Assembly (NCBI GenBank): GCA_016869975.1
Contig: VGCZ01000006.1
Coordinates: 81,541-145,540 of the forward strand
Length of the DNA: 64,000 nucleotides
Source of the DNA: Alphaproteobacteria bacterium
Lineage (GTDB): Bacteria; Pseudomonadota; Alphaproteobacteria; Reyranellales; Reyranellaceae
Direction of reading: 5' to 3'
Shown: positions 16,970-25,593 of the stretch, in pieces
Layout of the letters: the number at the start of each line of letters is the position of its first letter
Numbering within the stretch: position 1 is the first letter of the stretch
Made by a program: the position numbers and the translations under genes
Notes under the pieces: generated by a model
What the model saw: the letters and a program-made list of their open reading frames with translations, nothing else
What the model was told of the DNA's origin: nothing
The model's database searches: none

Positions 16970-18063
16970 TTCCGTTCCTCGACCTGCGCGCCGTCTATCT
17001 CGAGCTCAAGCCGGAGATCGACGCAGCGATGGCGCGCGTCGCTGATTCCGGCTGGTACATCCTCGGCAAGGAGGTCGCAGCCTTCGAGGAGGAGTTCGCG
17101 TCGTACTGTGGCGTGAAGCATTGCGTCGGGCTCGGCAACGGGCTGGAAGCGCTGGAGCTCGTACTGCGCGCCTGGGACATCGGTCCGGGCGACGAGGTGA
17201 TCGTGCCATCGAGCACCTACATCGCGACCTGGCTCGCCGCGACGGCGTGTGGCGCCAAGCCGGTGCCGGTCGAGCCCGACATCCGCACCGCCAATCTCGA
17301 TCCCGAGCGTGTCGCCCAGGCGATCACCCCCCGGACCAAGGCGATCGTCCCGGTGCATCTCTACGGCCAGACCAGCGACATGGACCCGCTGATGGCGCTG
17401 GGCCGGAGGCACGGCGTCAAGGTGCTGGAGGACGTCGCCCAGGCGCAGGGCGCGCGCTACAAGGGTCGCCGCGCCGGCTGCCTCGCCGACGCCGGCGCCT
17501 TCAGCTTCTTTCCCAGCAAGAACCTCGGCGCCATGGGCGACGCCGGCGCCGTCACCACCGACGACGACCGGTTGGCCGACCGGTTGCGCACCCTGCGCAA
17601 CTACGGCTCGAAGGTGAAATACGTGAACCTCGAGACCGGCGTGAACTCTCGGCTCGACGAGATGCAGGCGGCGATCTTGCGCGCCAAGCTGCCGAGCCTC
17701 GACACTTTCAATGAACGTCGCCGCGCGCTGGCGGCGCGCTATCTCGAGAAGATGCGTGGCATTGCGGGCGTCGAGTTGCCCTACGTGCCGCAATGGGCCG
17801 AGCCGATCTGGCATCTCTTCACGGTGCGCTGCGCCGACCGCAAGCGGATCACCGACGCGCTCGACGCGGCCAAGATCGGCTGGCTGATCCACTATCCGAT
17901 TCCGCCGCATCTGCAGGAGGCCTATCGCGGGCTGGGCATGAAGAAGGGCGACTTCCCGCTCGCCGAACGCATCGCCGAGACCACGCTCAGCCTGCCGATC
18001 GGCCCGCACGCCACGCTCGATCAGATCGACCGCGTCGCCAATGTCGTTCGATCGGCGGCGTAG
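16966..18063 (+). CDS. fdtB: DegT/DnrJ/EryC1 family dTDP-3-keto-sugar aminotransferase (FdtB/QdtB type)
   Basis: The 365-residue PLP enzyme shows [14 protein letters not shown] at its start, [15 protein letters not shown] near residue 55, the PLP-ring Asp region [13 protein letters not shown] near 150, and the Schiff-base Lys in [15 protein letters not shown] near 180. With FdtA in front it should convert dTDP-3-keto-6-deoxyhexose to a 3-amino-3,6-dideoxyhexose using glutamate. An acetyltransferase (FdtC/QdtC) would normally complete Fuc3NAc or Qui3NAc, but none is seen in the window. Confidence 0.9.
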   Translation: MIPFLDLRAVYLELKPEIDAAMARVADSGWYILGKEVAAFEEEFASYCGVKHCVGLGNGLEALELVLRAWDIGPGDEVIVPSSTYIATWLAATACGAKPVPVEPDIRTANLDPERVAQAITPRTKAIVPVHLYGQTSDMDPLMALGRRHGVKVLEDVAQAQGARYKGRRAGCLADAGAFSFFPSKNLGAMGDAGAVTTDDDRLADRLRTLRNYGSKVKYVNLETGVNSRLDEMQAAILRAKLPSLDTFNERRRALAARYLEKMRGIAGVELPYVPQWAEPIWHLFTVRCADRKRITDALDAAKIGWLIHYPIPPHLQEAYRGLGMKKGDFPLAERIAETTLSLPIGPHATLDQIDRVANVVRSAA

Positions 18064-18088
18064 CGGCATGGTCGTATCGTATTCGCAC

Positions 18089-18123
18089 CGTCCTCCTTCT
18101 CTCCACGAGCGGGGAGCGGAGAT
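18089..18123. repeat. Decayed family A intergenic palindrome
   Basis: CCGTCCTCCTTCTCTCCACG faces GAGCGGGGAGCGGAG across a short loop. The arms pair imperfectly, suggesting a worn copy of the palindrome family seen elsewhere in the window. It lies in the 72-base gap before the flippase gene. Confidence 0.5.
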
Positions 18124-18135
18124 GAGTGACATCCG

Positions 18136-19626
18136 ATGCTGAAGCTCTTCAAGGCGATGGTGACGACGGGCGGCGCCGGCATCGCCGGGCTGTTCTTCGG
18201 CCTGATCGCCAACAAGATCTTCGCCGTGACCCTGGGGCCGGCGGGTGTCGGCTTGCTGGCGACCTATCGCCAGGTCCACGACATAGCGACGGGGCTCGGC
18301 ATCTTTGGCGCAGGCGCCGGCCAGATCCAGGCGTTGAGCTCGGTCGAGGGCGAGGTGCGGCGACGGCGCGTCGTGGCGTCTATCTGGCTGTCGTTGTGCG
18401 GCGCCGTACTCACGGCGCTGACCTTACTGTTGACCGCGCCGCTGATCGCCGAGCACATCTTTCGCGACCGCTCGCCCGACATCGTGCTGGGCGTGCGCTG
18501 CCTCGCGCTCACCGTCGGCATCGCCATCGTCGGCGTCACGCTGCAGGGCCTGATCAACGTCTCGCGCGCCATCGGCCGGCTGGCGATCGTGCAGGTGCTG
18601 GGCTCGCTGACGCTCGCGCTGATCGCCTGGCCGCTGGCCCAGCTCGCCGCGGGCGGACATCAACTCGCCTTCATCGGCTTCGTGCTGCTGCCCATCGTGG
18701 CGCAGTTCGCGGCGGCGAGCTGGTATATCCACCGGCTCGGCTGGATGGCGCCGGTGCTCGAGGCCTTTACGCGGCGGCCCGAGCGCGCCGACATGGCGCA
18801 CCAGCTGCGTTTCTTCGCCGCCGGGTTGAGCGCTGGCGCGCTGTCGGCGCTCTGCTTCATGGCGATGCGCGCCCTGCTGGTCGAGACCGGCGGCCAGGAG
18901 CTGCACGGCCTGTTCCAGGCGGCCTGGACCCTGGCGCTGCAGAATGTCGGCCTGCTGATGACGGCGGCGACCACCTACCTGCTGCCGACCATGGCCAGCG
19001 CCGCGAGCGCGGAGGAGCGCAGCCGCACGGTCAACGACGCCGTCGAGATGCTGGCGCTGTGCTCGATCCCGCTGATCGGCGGCGCGCTCCTGTTCCAGCC
19101 GCTGATCCTCGAGTTGCTGTTCTCGAGCCGCTTCCTGCCGGCGCTCGACGCGCTGACCTGGATGCTGATCGGCAATTACTTCCGCGTCTTCCAGGCGCTC
19201 TTCTTCAATGTCGTGGTCTCGGCGGCGCGGGTGCGGGTGATGATGATCACGGAGATCGCCTGGTATGGCGGCTTCTCCGGGTTGGTGGTCCTCGCGCTCA
19301 GCCCGCACGCGCCGCCGTGGCTCACCGACCTGAACGGCATCGGCATCGCCTTCGCCGTCGTGCAGATCGCCACCATGCTCGGCGGCCTGTGGTACATTCG
19401 CACGGCGCTGGGCGTGAGCCTGACGGCGCGGACTCAGGCGATTTGGCTCGGCGGGCTTGCCATGATCGTGATCTGCGCCGCCGCCACCTGGCACGATCGC
19501 TCGACCAACTGGCAGGTCTCGGTCCCGTTGGCGCTGCTCGCGCTCGTGGCGCCGATCGCCTTCGCCGGCCCGCGGCGCTGGAACGAGGTGCGCGCCGTCG
19601 TCAGCGGCTGGCGGGGCCGCGATTGA
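18136..19626 (+). CDS. wzx: Polysaccharide/O-antigen flippase (Wzx, MATE-like)
   Basis: The 496-residue protein has about twelve hydrophobic segments and the N-terminal pattern [35 protein letters not shown] of Wzx-type flippases (RfbX/PST family). Such proteins move lipid-linked sugar repeat units across the inner membrane. Position between the aminotransferase and rmlB agrees with export of an amino-sugar-containing glycan. Its 3' end overlaps the rmlB end by 26 bases on the opposite strand. Confidence 0.85.
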   Translation: MLKLFKAMVTTGGAGIAGLFFGLIANKIFAVTLGPAGVGLLATYRQVHDIATGLGIFGAGAGQIQALSSVEGEVRRRRVVASIWLSLCGAVLTALTLLLTAPLIAEHIFRDRSPDIVLGVRCLALTVGIAIVGVTLQGLINVSRAIGRLAIVQVLGSLTLALIAWPLAQLAAGGHQLAFIGFVLLPIVAQFAAASWYIHRLGWMAPVLEAFTRRPERADMAHQLRFFAAGLSAGALSALCFMAMRALLVETGGQELHGLFQAAWTLALQNVGLLMTAATTYLLPTMASAASAEERSRTVNDAVEMLALCSIPLIGGALLFQPLILELLFSSRFLPALDALTWMLIGNYFRVFQALFFNVVVSAARVRVMMITEIAWYGGFSGLVVLALSPHAPPWLTDLNGIGIAFAVVQIATMLGGLWYIRTALGVSLTARTQAIWLGGLAMIVICAAATWHDRSTNWQVSVPLALLALVAPIAFAGPRRWNEVRAVVSGWRGRD

Positions 19627-20680
19627 GCGCGGGATCGCCCAGGCGTTCGCCGCGATAGGCGCCGCTCATCACCCGCTCCCACCAGCTCCGGTTGTCGAGG
19701 AACCAGCGCACGGTCTGGCTCAGGCCCTCGTCGAAAGAGCGGCTCGGCCGCCAGCCGAGCTCCCGGGCGATCTTGCCGGCGTCGATGGCGTAGCGCTGGT
19801 CGTGGCCCGGCCGGTCGGCGACGAAGCGGATCAGCGTGTCGTGCGGGCGATGGGCCGAGTCGGGCAGGAATTCGTCCAGCGCGCGGCAGATGGCGCGCAC
19901 GACGTCGATGTTGCGTCGCTCCTCGTTGCCGCCGACGTTGTAGGTCTCGCCGATGCGGCCCTTGCGCAGCACGGTCAGCAGCGCCTCGGCGTGATCCTCG
20001 ACATGCAGCCAGTCGCGCACGTTCTCGCCTTTGCCGTAGACCGGCAGGCTCTCGCCGCGCAGGCCGCGGATGATCACTAGCGGAATGAGCTTCTCGGGAA
20101 AATGGTAGGGGCCGTAGTTGTTGGAGCAGTTGGTGGCCAAGGTCGGCAGGCCATGGGTGTGGTGCCAGGCGCGCACCAGGTGATCGGAGCCAGCCTTGCT
20201 GGCGGAGTAGGGCGAGTTCGGCTGATAGGGCGTGTCCTCGCGGAATTTGCCTTCGGGTCCGAGCGAGCCGAAGACCTCGTCGGTTGAGATGTGCTGGAAG
20301 CGGAAGGCGGCGCGGCGATCCTCGGGCAGCGCGCGCCAATAGGCGGTGGCGGCCTCGAGCAAAGTCCAGGTGCCGACGACGTTGGTCTGGATGAAGGGCG
20401 CGGCGCCGTCGATCGAGCGGTCGACATGGCTCTCGGCGGCGAGATGCAGGATGGCGTCGGGCCGCTCCTCGGCGAGGATACGATCCATCGCGGCGCGGTC
20501 GCAGATATCGGCGCGGTGGAAGCGATGCCTGGGGTGCTCGCGCGCTTCGGCCAGCGACTCCAGATTGCCGGCATAGGTCAGCTTGTCGATGGTCGCGACG
20601 TGCCAGTCGGTCTGGCGCACGATGCGGCGGACCACTGCCGAGCCGATGAATCCGGCCCCGCCCGTGACGACGACCTTCAT
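19601..20680 (-). CDS. rmlB: dTDP-glucose 4,6-dehydratase
   Basis: The 359-residue SDR-extended enzyme has [17 protein letters not shown] at the N-terminus, [12 protein letters not shown] near residue 83, the catalytic [10 protein letters not shown] near 130 and [11 protein letters not shown] near 160 (Tyr and Lys of YxxxK). RmlB converts dTDP-glucose to dTDP-4-keto-6-deoxyglucose, the substrate of the FdtA-like isomerase. The ATG at 20680 starts MKVVVTGG; a longer frame exists but is not family-like. It lies on the opposite strand to the rest of the cluster. Confidence 0.93.
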   Translation of the reverse strand: MKVVVTGGAGFIGSAVVRRIVRQTDWHVATIDKLTYAGNLESLAEAREHPRHRFHRADICDRAAMDRILAEERPDAILHLAAESHVDRSIDGAAPFIQTNVVGTWTLLEAATAYWRALPEDRRAAFRFQHISTDEVFGSLGPEGKFREDTPYQPNSPYSASKAGSDHLVRAWHHTHGLPTLATNCSNNYGPYHFPEKLIPLVIIRGLRGESLPVYGKGENVRDWLHVEDHAEALLTVLRKGRIGETYNVGGNEERRNIDVVRAICRALDEFLPDSAHRPHDTLIRFVADRPGHDQRYAIDAGKIARELGWRPSRSFDEGLSQTVRWFLDNRSWWERVMSGAYRGERLGDPALNRGPASR

Positions 20681-20769
20681 AGTGGGAGGGCTCTCATGGC
20701 GAACACTGACATCCTCGCAAGCTCGTGCTAGGAAAACAACTTGGACCTTCGACTCGATGGCCGATCTTG

Positions 20770-21621
20770 ATGACGGGGCCAACCCGCCGCTTCCACGAAA
20801 GCCTGTTCGGCCACATCAAGCGGCCCCCGCTCGACCCGTCCTGGCCCGACTCCTGGCGCTACTCCCACGGGCACGACGTCGACTCGGTGTGGCCCGGCGT
20901 CACGGCGCGCGGCTATCGTGTTGCCTATCGCCATCGCTTCGCGCGCGCCGTCGACTACGTGCTGGAAGCCAAGCCCGATGGCGGACGCGTCCTCGACCTC
21001 GCCGCCGGACAGGGCAATTTTTCGATCGTGCTGGCCGAGCTCGGTTACCACGTGACATGGAACGACCTGCGCGACGAACTCGTGGGCTATGTCAGGCTGA
21101 AGACCGACCGCCAGGACATCCGCTTCCTGCCCGGTAACCTCTTCGAGCTGCCGCCGGAGCGGGTCGGCCGCTTCGACGCCGTCGTCGCCACTGAGATCAT
21201 CGAGCACGTCGCGCACCCCGACGACTTCCTGCGCAAGCTCGCGGGCTTCCTCGAGCCCGGCGGCGTCATCGTGCTGACCACGCCCAACGGCCGCTACTTC
21301 CGCAACACCTTGCCGCGCTTCTCCGACTGCCCAGACCCCTCGCAATTCGAAGCGCTGCAGTTCAAGCCCGATGCCGACGGCCACATCTTCCTGCTCTACC
21401 CCGACGAGATCGTCACGCTCGCCGCCAAGGCCGGGCTGAAGGTCGACAAGTTCTCGGTCTTCAACAATCCGCTGACTGCCGAGAACCTCAAGACACGCTA
21501 CCTCTCGCCGATCCTGCCCTACGGCCTGGTCGACGCCATCGAGCGCGGCACGCAAGCGCTGCCGGCGGCTCTGTCGCAGCGCCTGCACATGCAGTGGGCG
21601 GCGCTGCTGAGCCGCGCCTAG
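20770..21621 (+). CDS. SAM-dependent methyltransferase (sugar/lipid-associated, class I)
   Basis: The 283-residue protein has a class I SAM site ([20 protein letters not shown] near residue 73), an acidic loop and [36 protein letters not shown] near 130, typical of methyltransferases in surface-polysaccharide clusters. The start is uncertain: ATG at 20770 (283 residues) or an in-frame GTG at 20725 (298 residues), neither with a strong ribosome site. It diverges from rmlB across a 90-base gap and overlaps the DUF35 gene tail to tail, so it may decorate the glycan or be unrelated. Confidence 0.82.
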   Translation: MTGPTRRFHESLFGHIKRPPLDPSWPDSWRYSHGHDVDSVWPGVTARGYRVAYRHRFARAVDYVLEAKPDGGRVLDLAAGQGNFSIVLAELGYHVTWNDLRDELVGYVRLKTDRQDIRFLPGNLFELPPERVGRFDAVVATEIIEHVAHPDDFLRKLAGFLEPGGVIVLTTPNGRYFRNTLPRFSDCPDPSQFEALQFKPDADGHIFLLYPDEIVTLAAKAGLKVDKFSVFNNPLTAENLKTRYLSPILPYGLVDAIERGTQALPAALSQRLHMQWAALLSRA

Positions 21622-22052
21622 CGATACTTCCACTGCACTAGGGTGAACGGCGGCTTGGCGTCGTCGTGCGGTTCGAACACCGCCTCGACCTCGGCGCCGA
21701 TACGCACCTGCTGCTTGGGATCGCCCAGCAGGTTACCCAGCATGCGGATGTTGCCGGCGTGCGGCAGCTCGACCAGCACGACGATGTAGGGTCCCTGGTC
21801 TTTCAGCGCCGGATGCACGGGATGCCAGGGGCGCTCCCAGCTGTAGATCTTCCCGCGACCCTCGACCTGCACCCAGCCGATGTCGAAGGACAGACACTTG
21901 TGGCAGATCCACTCCGGGCCCCATTGCCACGTGCCACAGGACTTGCAGCGCTGGACCATCAATTCGCCGCGCCGCGTGCCTTCCCAGTAAGGCGCGTCGA
22001 GGCCGTCATTCTCGGCGACGGGGGCCGGCAGGCCGGGCTTGAGGTAGGACAT
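21618..22052 (-). CDS. Zn-ribbon OB-fold protein (DUF35/ChsH2-like), partner of thiolase-like enzyme
   Basis: The 144-residue protein has the rubredoxin-like zinc ribbon CKSCGTWQWGPEWICHKC (Cys at about 36, 39, 50 and 53) followed by an OB fold. DUF35 proteins bind partner thiolases or aldolases in acyl-CoA metabolism, for example beside Ltp2 in steroid side-chain loss. The thiolase-like gene ends in TGATG overlapping this start, so the two subunits are made together. Confidence 0.88.
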   Translation of the reverse strand: MSYLKPGLPAPVAENDGLDAPYWEGTRRGELMVQRCKSCGTWQWGPEWICHKCLSFDIGWVQVEGRGKIYSWERPWHPVHPALKDQGPYIVVLVELPHAGNIRMLGNLLGDPKQQVRIGAEVEAVFEPHDDAKPPFTLVQWKYR

Positions 22053-23233
22053 CACAGCGTCTCCACCGAACCGAGGATCATGCTCGACACCGGCGTCACC
22101 ATCGGGCCGGCGATCACCATCGAGACGTGCGGGTCCTTGACCTGCGCCGTCGACTCGCCGCGCAGCTGGCGCACGGCCTCGACCTGCAGCTCGAGGCCGT
22201 GCATGTAGCACTCCGCGAGATTGCCGCCGCTGGTGTTGAGCGGCAGCTTGCCACCGGGCGCCATCAGGTTGTCGGGCACCAGGAAGTCGTTGGCCTCCTC
22301 GGCCTTGAAGAAGCCGTGCTCGACCAGGCTCATCAGCACGCCACCGGTGAAGTTCTCGTAGCTCTGCAGCACGTCGACGTCCTTGGGCTTCACGCCGGCC
22401 ATGGCGTAGAGGTGCGGCGCAACGGTGGTGAAGCTCGACGTGGCGTAGAGCGGCGCGTTGTGGCCGCGCGCGCCGTTGCGGTACTCCGAGCCCAGCGCCG
22501 CACCCAGCAGATAGGCGGGCTTCTTTGCGAAGTCCTTGGCTTGCTCCGCGGGCACGATGATCAGTGCGGCGGCGCCATCGTTTTCCATGCAGCAATCGAA
22601 CAGCCGCCAAGGCTCGACGATCCAGCGCGAGGCGTCGTAGGCCTCGGCCGTCAGCGGCTTGCCATTCATCACCGCGCGGGGGTTCTTCTGGGCGTGGGCG
22701 TAGGAGGCCAGCGCGATGGCGCGCTGCGCGCCGTCGCCGATCTTGTTCTCGTGGAGAAAGCGCATGGCGCGCATGGCGTAGCGCTGCGCCGGCGACATCA
22801 CGCCGTAGGGCGCGTTGAGCGCCGCCTCGCCGGTCGCGACGCCACCTGGTGGCGCGGCGCCAAAACGCTGGAACTGGCCTTGGGCCAGCGAGCGGAAGAC
22901 CACGACGCAATCCGCCAGGCCGCCGGCGACCGCCGCCGCCGCGTTGGCCACCGCGCCCGCGCCGCCGCCGCCACCACCGCCCCATTGCATGTTGGAGAAG
23001 CGCAGCTCGGGCAGGCCCAGTGCCGCGGCCAGCCGCGAGGGATCGTTGCGGTCGTTGCTGTAGGAGGCGAAGCCGTCGATGCGGCGCGGGTCGATGCCGG
23101 CGTCCTTGGCGGCGGCGAGGATCGCCTTGAGCGCGAGAACGAACTCGGGATCGGGCGACTTGCCGTGCTTGTAGTAGGCCGTCTCGCCGATGCCGACGAT
23201 GGCCACCCTGCCGCGCAACGTGCGGTCGGTCAT
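22052..23233 (-). CDS. Thiolase-fold lipid-transfer/aldolase-like protein (SCP-x/Ltp2 type)
   Basis: The 393-residue protein starts RGRVAIVGIGETAYYKHGKSPD, as in SCP-x-type thiolases, and has DGAAALIIV near residue 220 and NTSGGNLAECYMHG near 340. Where degradative thiolases carry the nucleophilic Cys, this one has NMQWGGGGGGGAGAV (about 81-95), a glycine run and no Cys. With the DUF35 partner this suggests a retro-aldolase or acyl-CoA processing complex rather than a classical 3-ketoacyl-CoA thiolase. An intergenic repeat and the amidohydrolase gene lie upstream on the same strand. Confidence 0.85.
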   Translation of the reverse strand: MTDRTLRGRVAIVGIGETAYYKHGKSPDPEFVLALKAILAAAKDAGIDPRRIDGFASYSNDRNDPSRLAAALGLPELRFSNMQWGGGGGGGAGAVANAAAAVAGGLADCVVVFRSLAQGQFQRFGAAPPGGVATGEAALNAPYGVMSPAQRYAMRAMRFLHENKIGDGAQRAIALASYAHAQKNPRAVMNGKPLTAEAYDASRWIVEPWRLFDCCMENDGAAALIIVPAEQAKDFAKKPAYLLGAALGSEYRNGARGHNAPLYATSSFTTVAPHLYAMAGVKPKDVDVLQSYENFTGGVLMSLVEHGFFKAEEANDFLVPDNLMAPGGKLPLNTSGGNLAECYMHGLELQVEAVRQLRGESTAQVKDPHVSMVIAGPMVTPVSSMILGSVETL

Positions 23234-23259
23234 GGGGACTCCTGGTGATGATGGAGATC

Positions 23260-23324
23260 TGTCATCCCGAGCAACGCGAGGGATCTAGTGGCTGCCTAGA
23301 TCCCTCGCTGCGCTCGGGATGACA
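23260..23324. repeat. Family B intergenic inverted repeat, copy 1
   Basis: Two 29-base arms (23260-23288 and 23296-23324) match except at three places and enclose a 7-base loop. The arm core TCATCCCGAGC...GCGAGGGATCTAG recurs near 36396, 37313, 43391 and 48881. It lies between the thiolase start and the amidohydrolase stop, where its RNA could fold into a long hairpin. Confidence 0.85.
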
Positions 23325-23331
23325 GGTGAGG

Positions 23332-24531
23332 TTACGCCCTGTACTTCGCCGGCACTTCGAGGTTCAGGAAGCGGGCGGCGTTGAGCCCGAGGATGTCGGC
23401 GCGGGTGGCGTCGGACAGATGGCCCATGGTGCGCTCGATCGCTTCGGCGGAGTGCGGCCAGGTGCCTTCGTGATGCGGGTAGTCGTTGGCCCACATGAAG
23501 CTCTTCGACAGGCCATGCTTCTCGCACAGCGCCAAGCCGGCCGGGTCTTCCTGGAACGAGGCGTAGCCATGCGCCTTGAAGTAGTCGCTGGGCAGGCCCT
23601 GCAGCTTGGGCCGCACCCAGAAGTGATGCTTGCGATAGGCCTCGTCCATGGCGTCGAGCAGCCACGGGATCCAGCCGATGCCGGCCTCGATGGTGGCGAA
23701 GCGCAATTTGGGGAAGCGCTCGAGCACGCCCGACGCGCACATATTGGCGACCGGCTCGATGGTCGGCGACAGCGAGTGGGTGACGTAGTTGATCACCGCG
23801 CCGCCATTGCCGCGCGAGGCGCGCGGGTCGCGGCCGGTCGAGATGTGATAGGTGATCGGCAGGTTCACGTCCTGGATCGCCGCCCACAGCCGGTCGAAAT
23901 GCGGCAGGTTGTAGTTCGGGTGGTCGATGTCGTGATGGCCCCATACCGGCTTGCACGGCAGGGTGAGGCAGCGGAAGCCGAGCTTGGCCAGACGCTGCAC
24001 CTCGGCGATCGAACCCTCGAGATCGGCGGTGGCGATCGCGCCGGCGATCACCACGCGATCCTGGTGGGCCGAGTACTGCTCCCACGCCCAGTCGTTCCAC
24101 ACCCGGCACTGCGCCTGCGCGAACTCGGCGTCCTGCGTCGCCCACATCGACAGGCCCTTGTTGGGGAAGAAGAGCTCGACGTCGATGCCGTCGCCGTCAT
24201 GGTCGGCGATGCGCAGCTTGGGATCGGCGCCGGCCTTGTTGCGCGCGTCGTCCTCGCCCTCCATCTCGTGGATGCGCAGGCGGTCGGGACGATGGCCCTC
24301 CGACACGCGCCACTTCACGCCGTCCTTGTCGGTGATGACGCGCGGCAGGCGATCGCGATACTTCGCGTCGATACGTTCGGCCCACAGATTGGCCGGCTCG
24401 TTCGCGTGGCAGTCGGCCGACACCATGAAGTACTTCTTCGCGGCACCAGGCCGCGGGCTGCGCTGCCATCCCGCCGAGCCCGGGGTTTCCAGGCGCCACT
24501 TGTTGGGCTCGTTGACGACGATGTGGTTCAT
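23332..24531 (-). CDS. Metal-dependent amidohydrolase (ACMSD-like TIM barrel)
   Basis: The 399-residue protein resembles the amidohydrolase-2/ACMSD family: VSADCHANEP near residue 40 (metal His), PVWGHHDIDHPNYNLPHFDRLW near 195, ITYHISTG with a metal His near 227 and FMWANDYPHHEGTWP with the catalytic Asp near 350. Members hydrolyse or decarboxylate cyclic or aromatic ring-derived acids. A clear GGAGG precedes the ATG at 24531. It is divergent from an IclR regulator whose probable operators lie between them, so the amidohydrolase, thiolase and DUF35 genes are likely the regulated catabolic unit. Confidence 0.87.
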   Translation of the reverse strand: MNHIVVNEPNKWRLETPGSAGWQRSPRPGAAKKYFMVSADCHANEPANLWAERIDAKYRDRLPRVITDKDGVKWRVSEGHRPDRLRIHEMEGEDDARNKAGADPKLRIADHDGDGIDVELFFPNKGLSMWATQDAEFAQAQCRVWNDWAWEQYSAHQDRVVIAGAIATADLEGSIAEVQRLAKLGFRCLTLPCKPVWGHHDIDHPNYNLPHFDRLWAAIQDVNLPITYHISTGRDPRASRGNGGAVINYVTHSLSPTIEPVANMCASGVLERFPKLRFATIEAGIGWIPWLLDAMDEAYRKHHFWVRPKLQGLPSDYFKAHGYASFQEDPAGLALCEKHGLSKSFMWANDYPHHEGTWPHSAEAIERTMGHLSDATRADILGLNAARFLNLEVPAKYRA

Positions 24532-24556
24532 GGCGTTCCTCCCGCCTTGACAGTTA

Positions 24557-24589
24557 TTCCGATATCGGAACATTGTTCCGGTAGAGGAA
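24557..24589. promoter_or_regulatory. Twin TTCC-N6-GGAA palindromes, likely IclR operators
   Basis: ATTCCGATATCGGAAC holds a perfect 14-base palindrome (24557-24570), and GTTCCGGTAGAGGAAT holds a second TTCC-N6-GGAA (24576-24589), 19 bases further on, about two helical turns. A GGAACA/TGTTCC pair links them (24567-24579). They lie between the divergent amidohydrolase and iclR starts, where an IclR tetramer could control both genes. Confidence 0.75.
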
Positions 24590-24602
24590 TTTTGACCCCG
24601 CC

Positions 24603-25403
24603 ATGCCGCGCGACGCAACAGGGATATCGGCTGGCCCGCCGCGCGCGCCGACCCGCGCTATGCGGGTGATCGAGGCGCTGGCGACGCGGCCCGACGGCCT
24701 GGCGCTGGCCGAGCTGGGCCGAATCCTTGATCTGCCCAAGACCAGCCTGTTCAGCATGCTGCGCGCGCTGGAAAGCGAGGCCTATGTCGAGACCGTCGGC
24801 GGCGTCTATCGTCTGGGCGCGGCGGCGCTGCGGCAGGGCGCGCTGATCGGCGGTGGCGACACCTTGGAACGCAAGCTCTCGCCGCTGCTGGCGCCGATCG
24901 TCGCCAAGGCGGAAGAGACGGTGCTGCTCGCGGTGCCGACCGAGGATCATCGGGAGGTGCGTTACGTCGCCATCGCCGACGGGCCGCAGGCGGTGCGCTA
25001 CGCCGCCACGATCGGCCTGCGCCGGCCGCTCTACTGCACGGCGTCGGGCCGCGCCGTGCTCGCGTTCAGCGAGCCCGACATCATTCGCGACTACCTCGCG
25101 CGCGCGCCGCGTCCGCAGCTCACGCCGCACACCACGACCGCGAAAGCAGCGCTGCTCGACATCATCGCCGAGGCGCGCCGCGCCGGCGTGGTCGAAACGC
25201 GCGACCAGATGTTCGTCGGTCTGTGGGGCTTCGCCTCGCCGGTGTTCGACGCCCGGCGCGCCGTCGTCGCTTCGCTGATGATCGCCGCGCCCGCCGACCG
25301 CGCGCGCCGCAAGCGCGCGGCGCTGGTGGCGGCGGTGCGCGAAGGCGCCGAGGAGATGTCGCGCGTGCTGGGGCTCAGCGGCGAGTACATCGCGGCGCGC
25401 TGA
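24603..25403 (+). CDS. IclR-family transcriptional regulator
   Basis: The 266-residue protein has the N-terminal winged helix (AMRVIEALATRPDGLALAELGRILDLPKTSLFSMLRALE, residues 19-57, in two runs) and the C-terminal effector domain with RPLYCTASGRAVLA near 140 and VVETRDQMFVGLWGFASPVFD near 198. IclR proteins sense small acids and usually repress or activate a neighbouring catabolic operon. Divergence from the amidohydrolase gene and the paired palindromes between them make that operon its obvious target and suggest autoregulation. Confidence 0.92.
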   Translation: MPRDATGISAGPPRAPTRAMRVIEALATRPDGLALAELGRILDLPKTSLFSMLRALESEAYVETVGGVYRLGAAALRQGALIGGGDTLERKLSPLLAPIVAKAEETVLLAVPTEDHREVRYVAIADGPQAVRYAATIGLRRPLYCTASGRAVLAFSEPDIIRDYLARAPRPQLTPHTTTAKAALLDIIAEARRAGVVETRDQMFVGLWGFASPVFDARRAVVASLMIAAPADRARRKRAALVAAVREGAEEMSRVLGLSGEYIAAR

Positions 25404-25593
25404 CATCGTCACCATCCCGGGAACCGGCTGTGGCGGATGATGTCGTGCTAGGTCGGGCCGGGCGGTGGCCCGCGCGTGGTGTTCCAGAAGATCGTCCCGT
25501 TTCCGGCGCCGGCGACATGCGGCGGTGGCGCCGCCAGCCGCTTGCCTTCCGGCATCTCGACGACTACACGGCGCTCCTGATGCGGGAGTTTGA

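Noticed and set aside
20725..20769. GTG start 15 codons upstream for the methyltransferase
   Set aside because: No ribosome site and the added residues are not family-like; kept only as an alternative.
24547..24552. TTGACA before iclR as a -35 box
   Set aside because: No convincing -10 lies 16-18 bases downstream (ACATTG), so I did not annotate a promoter there.
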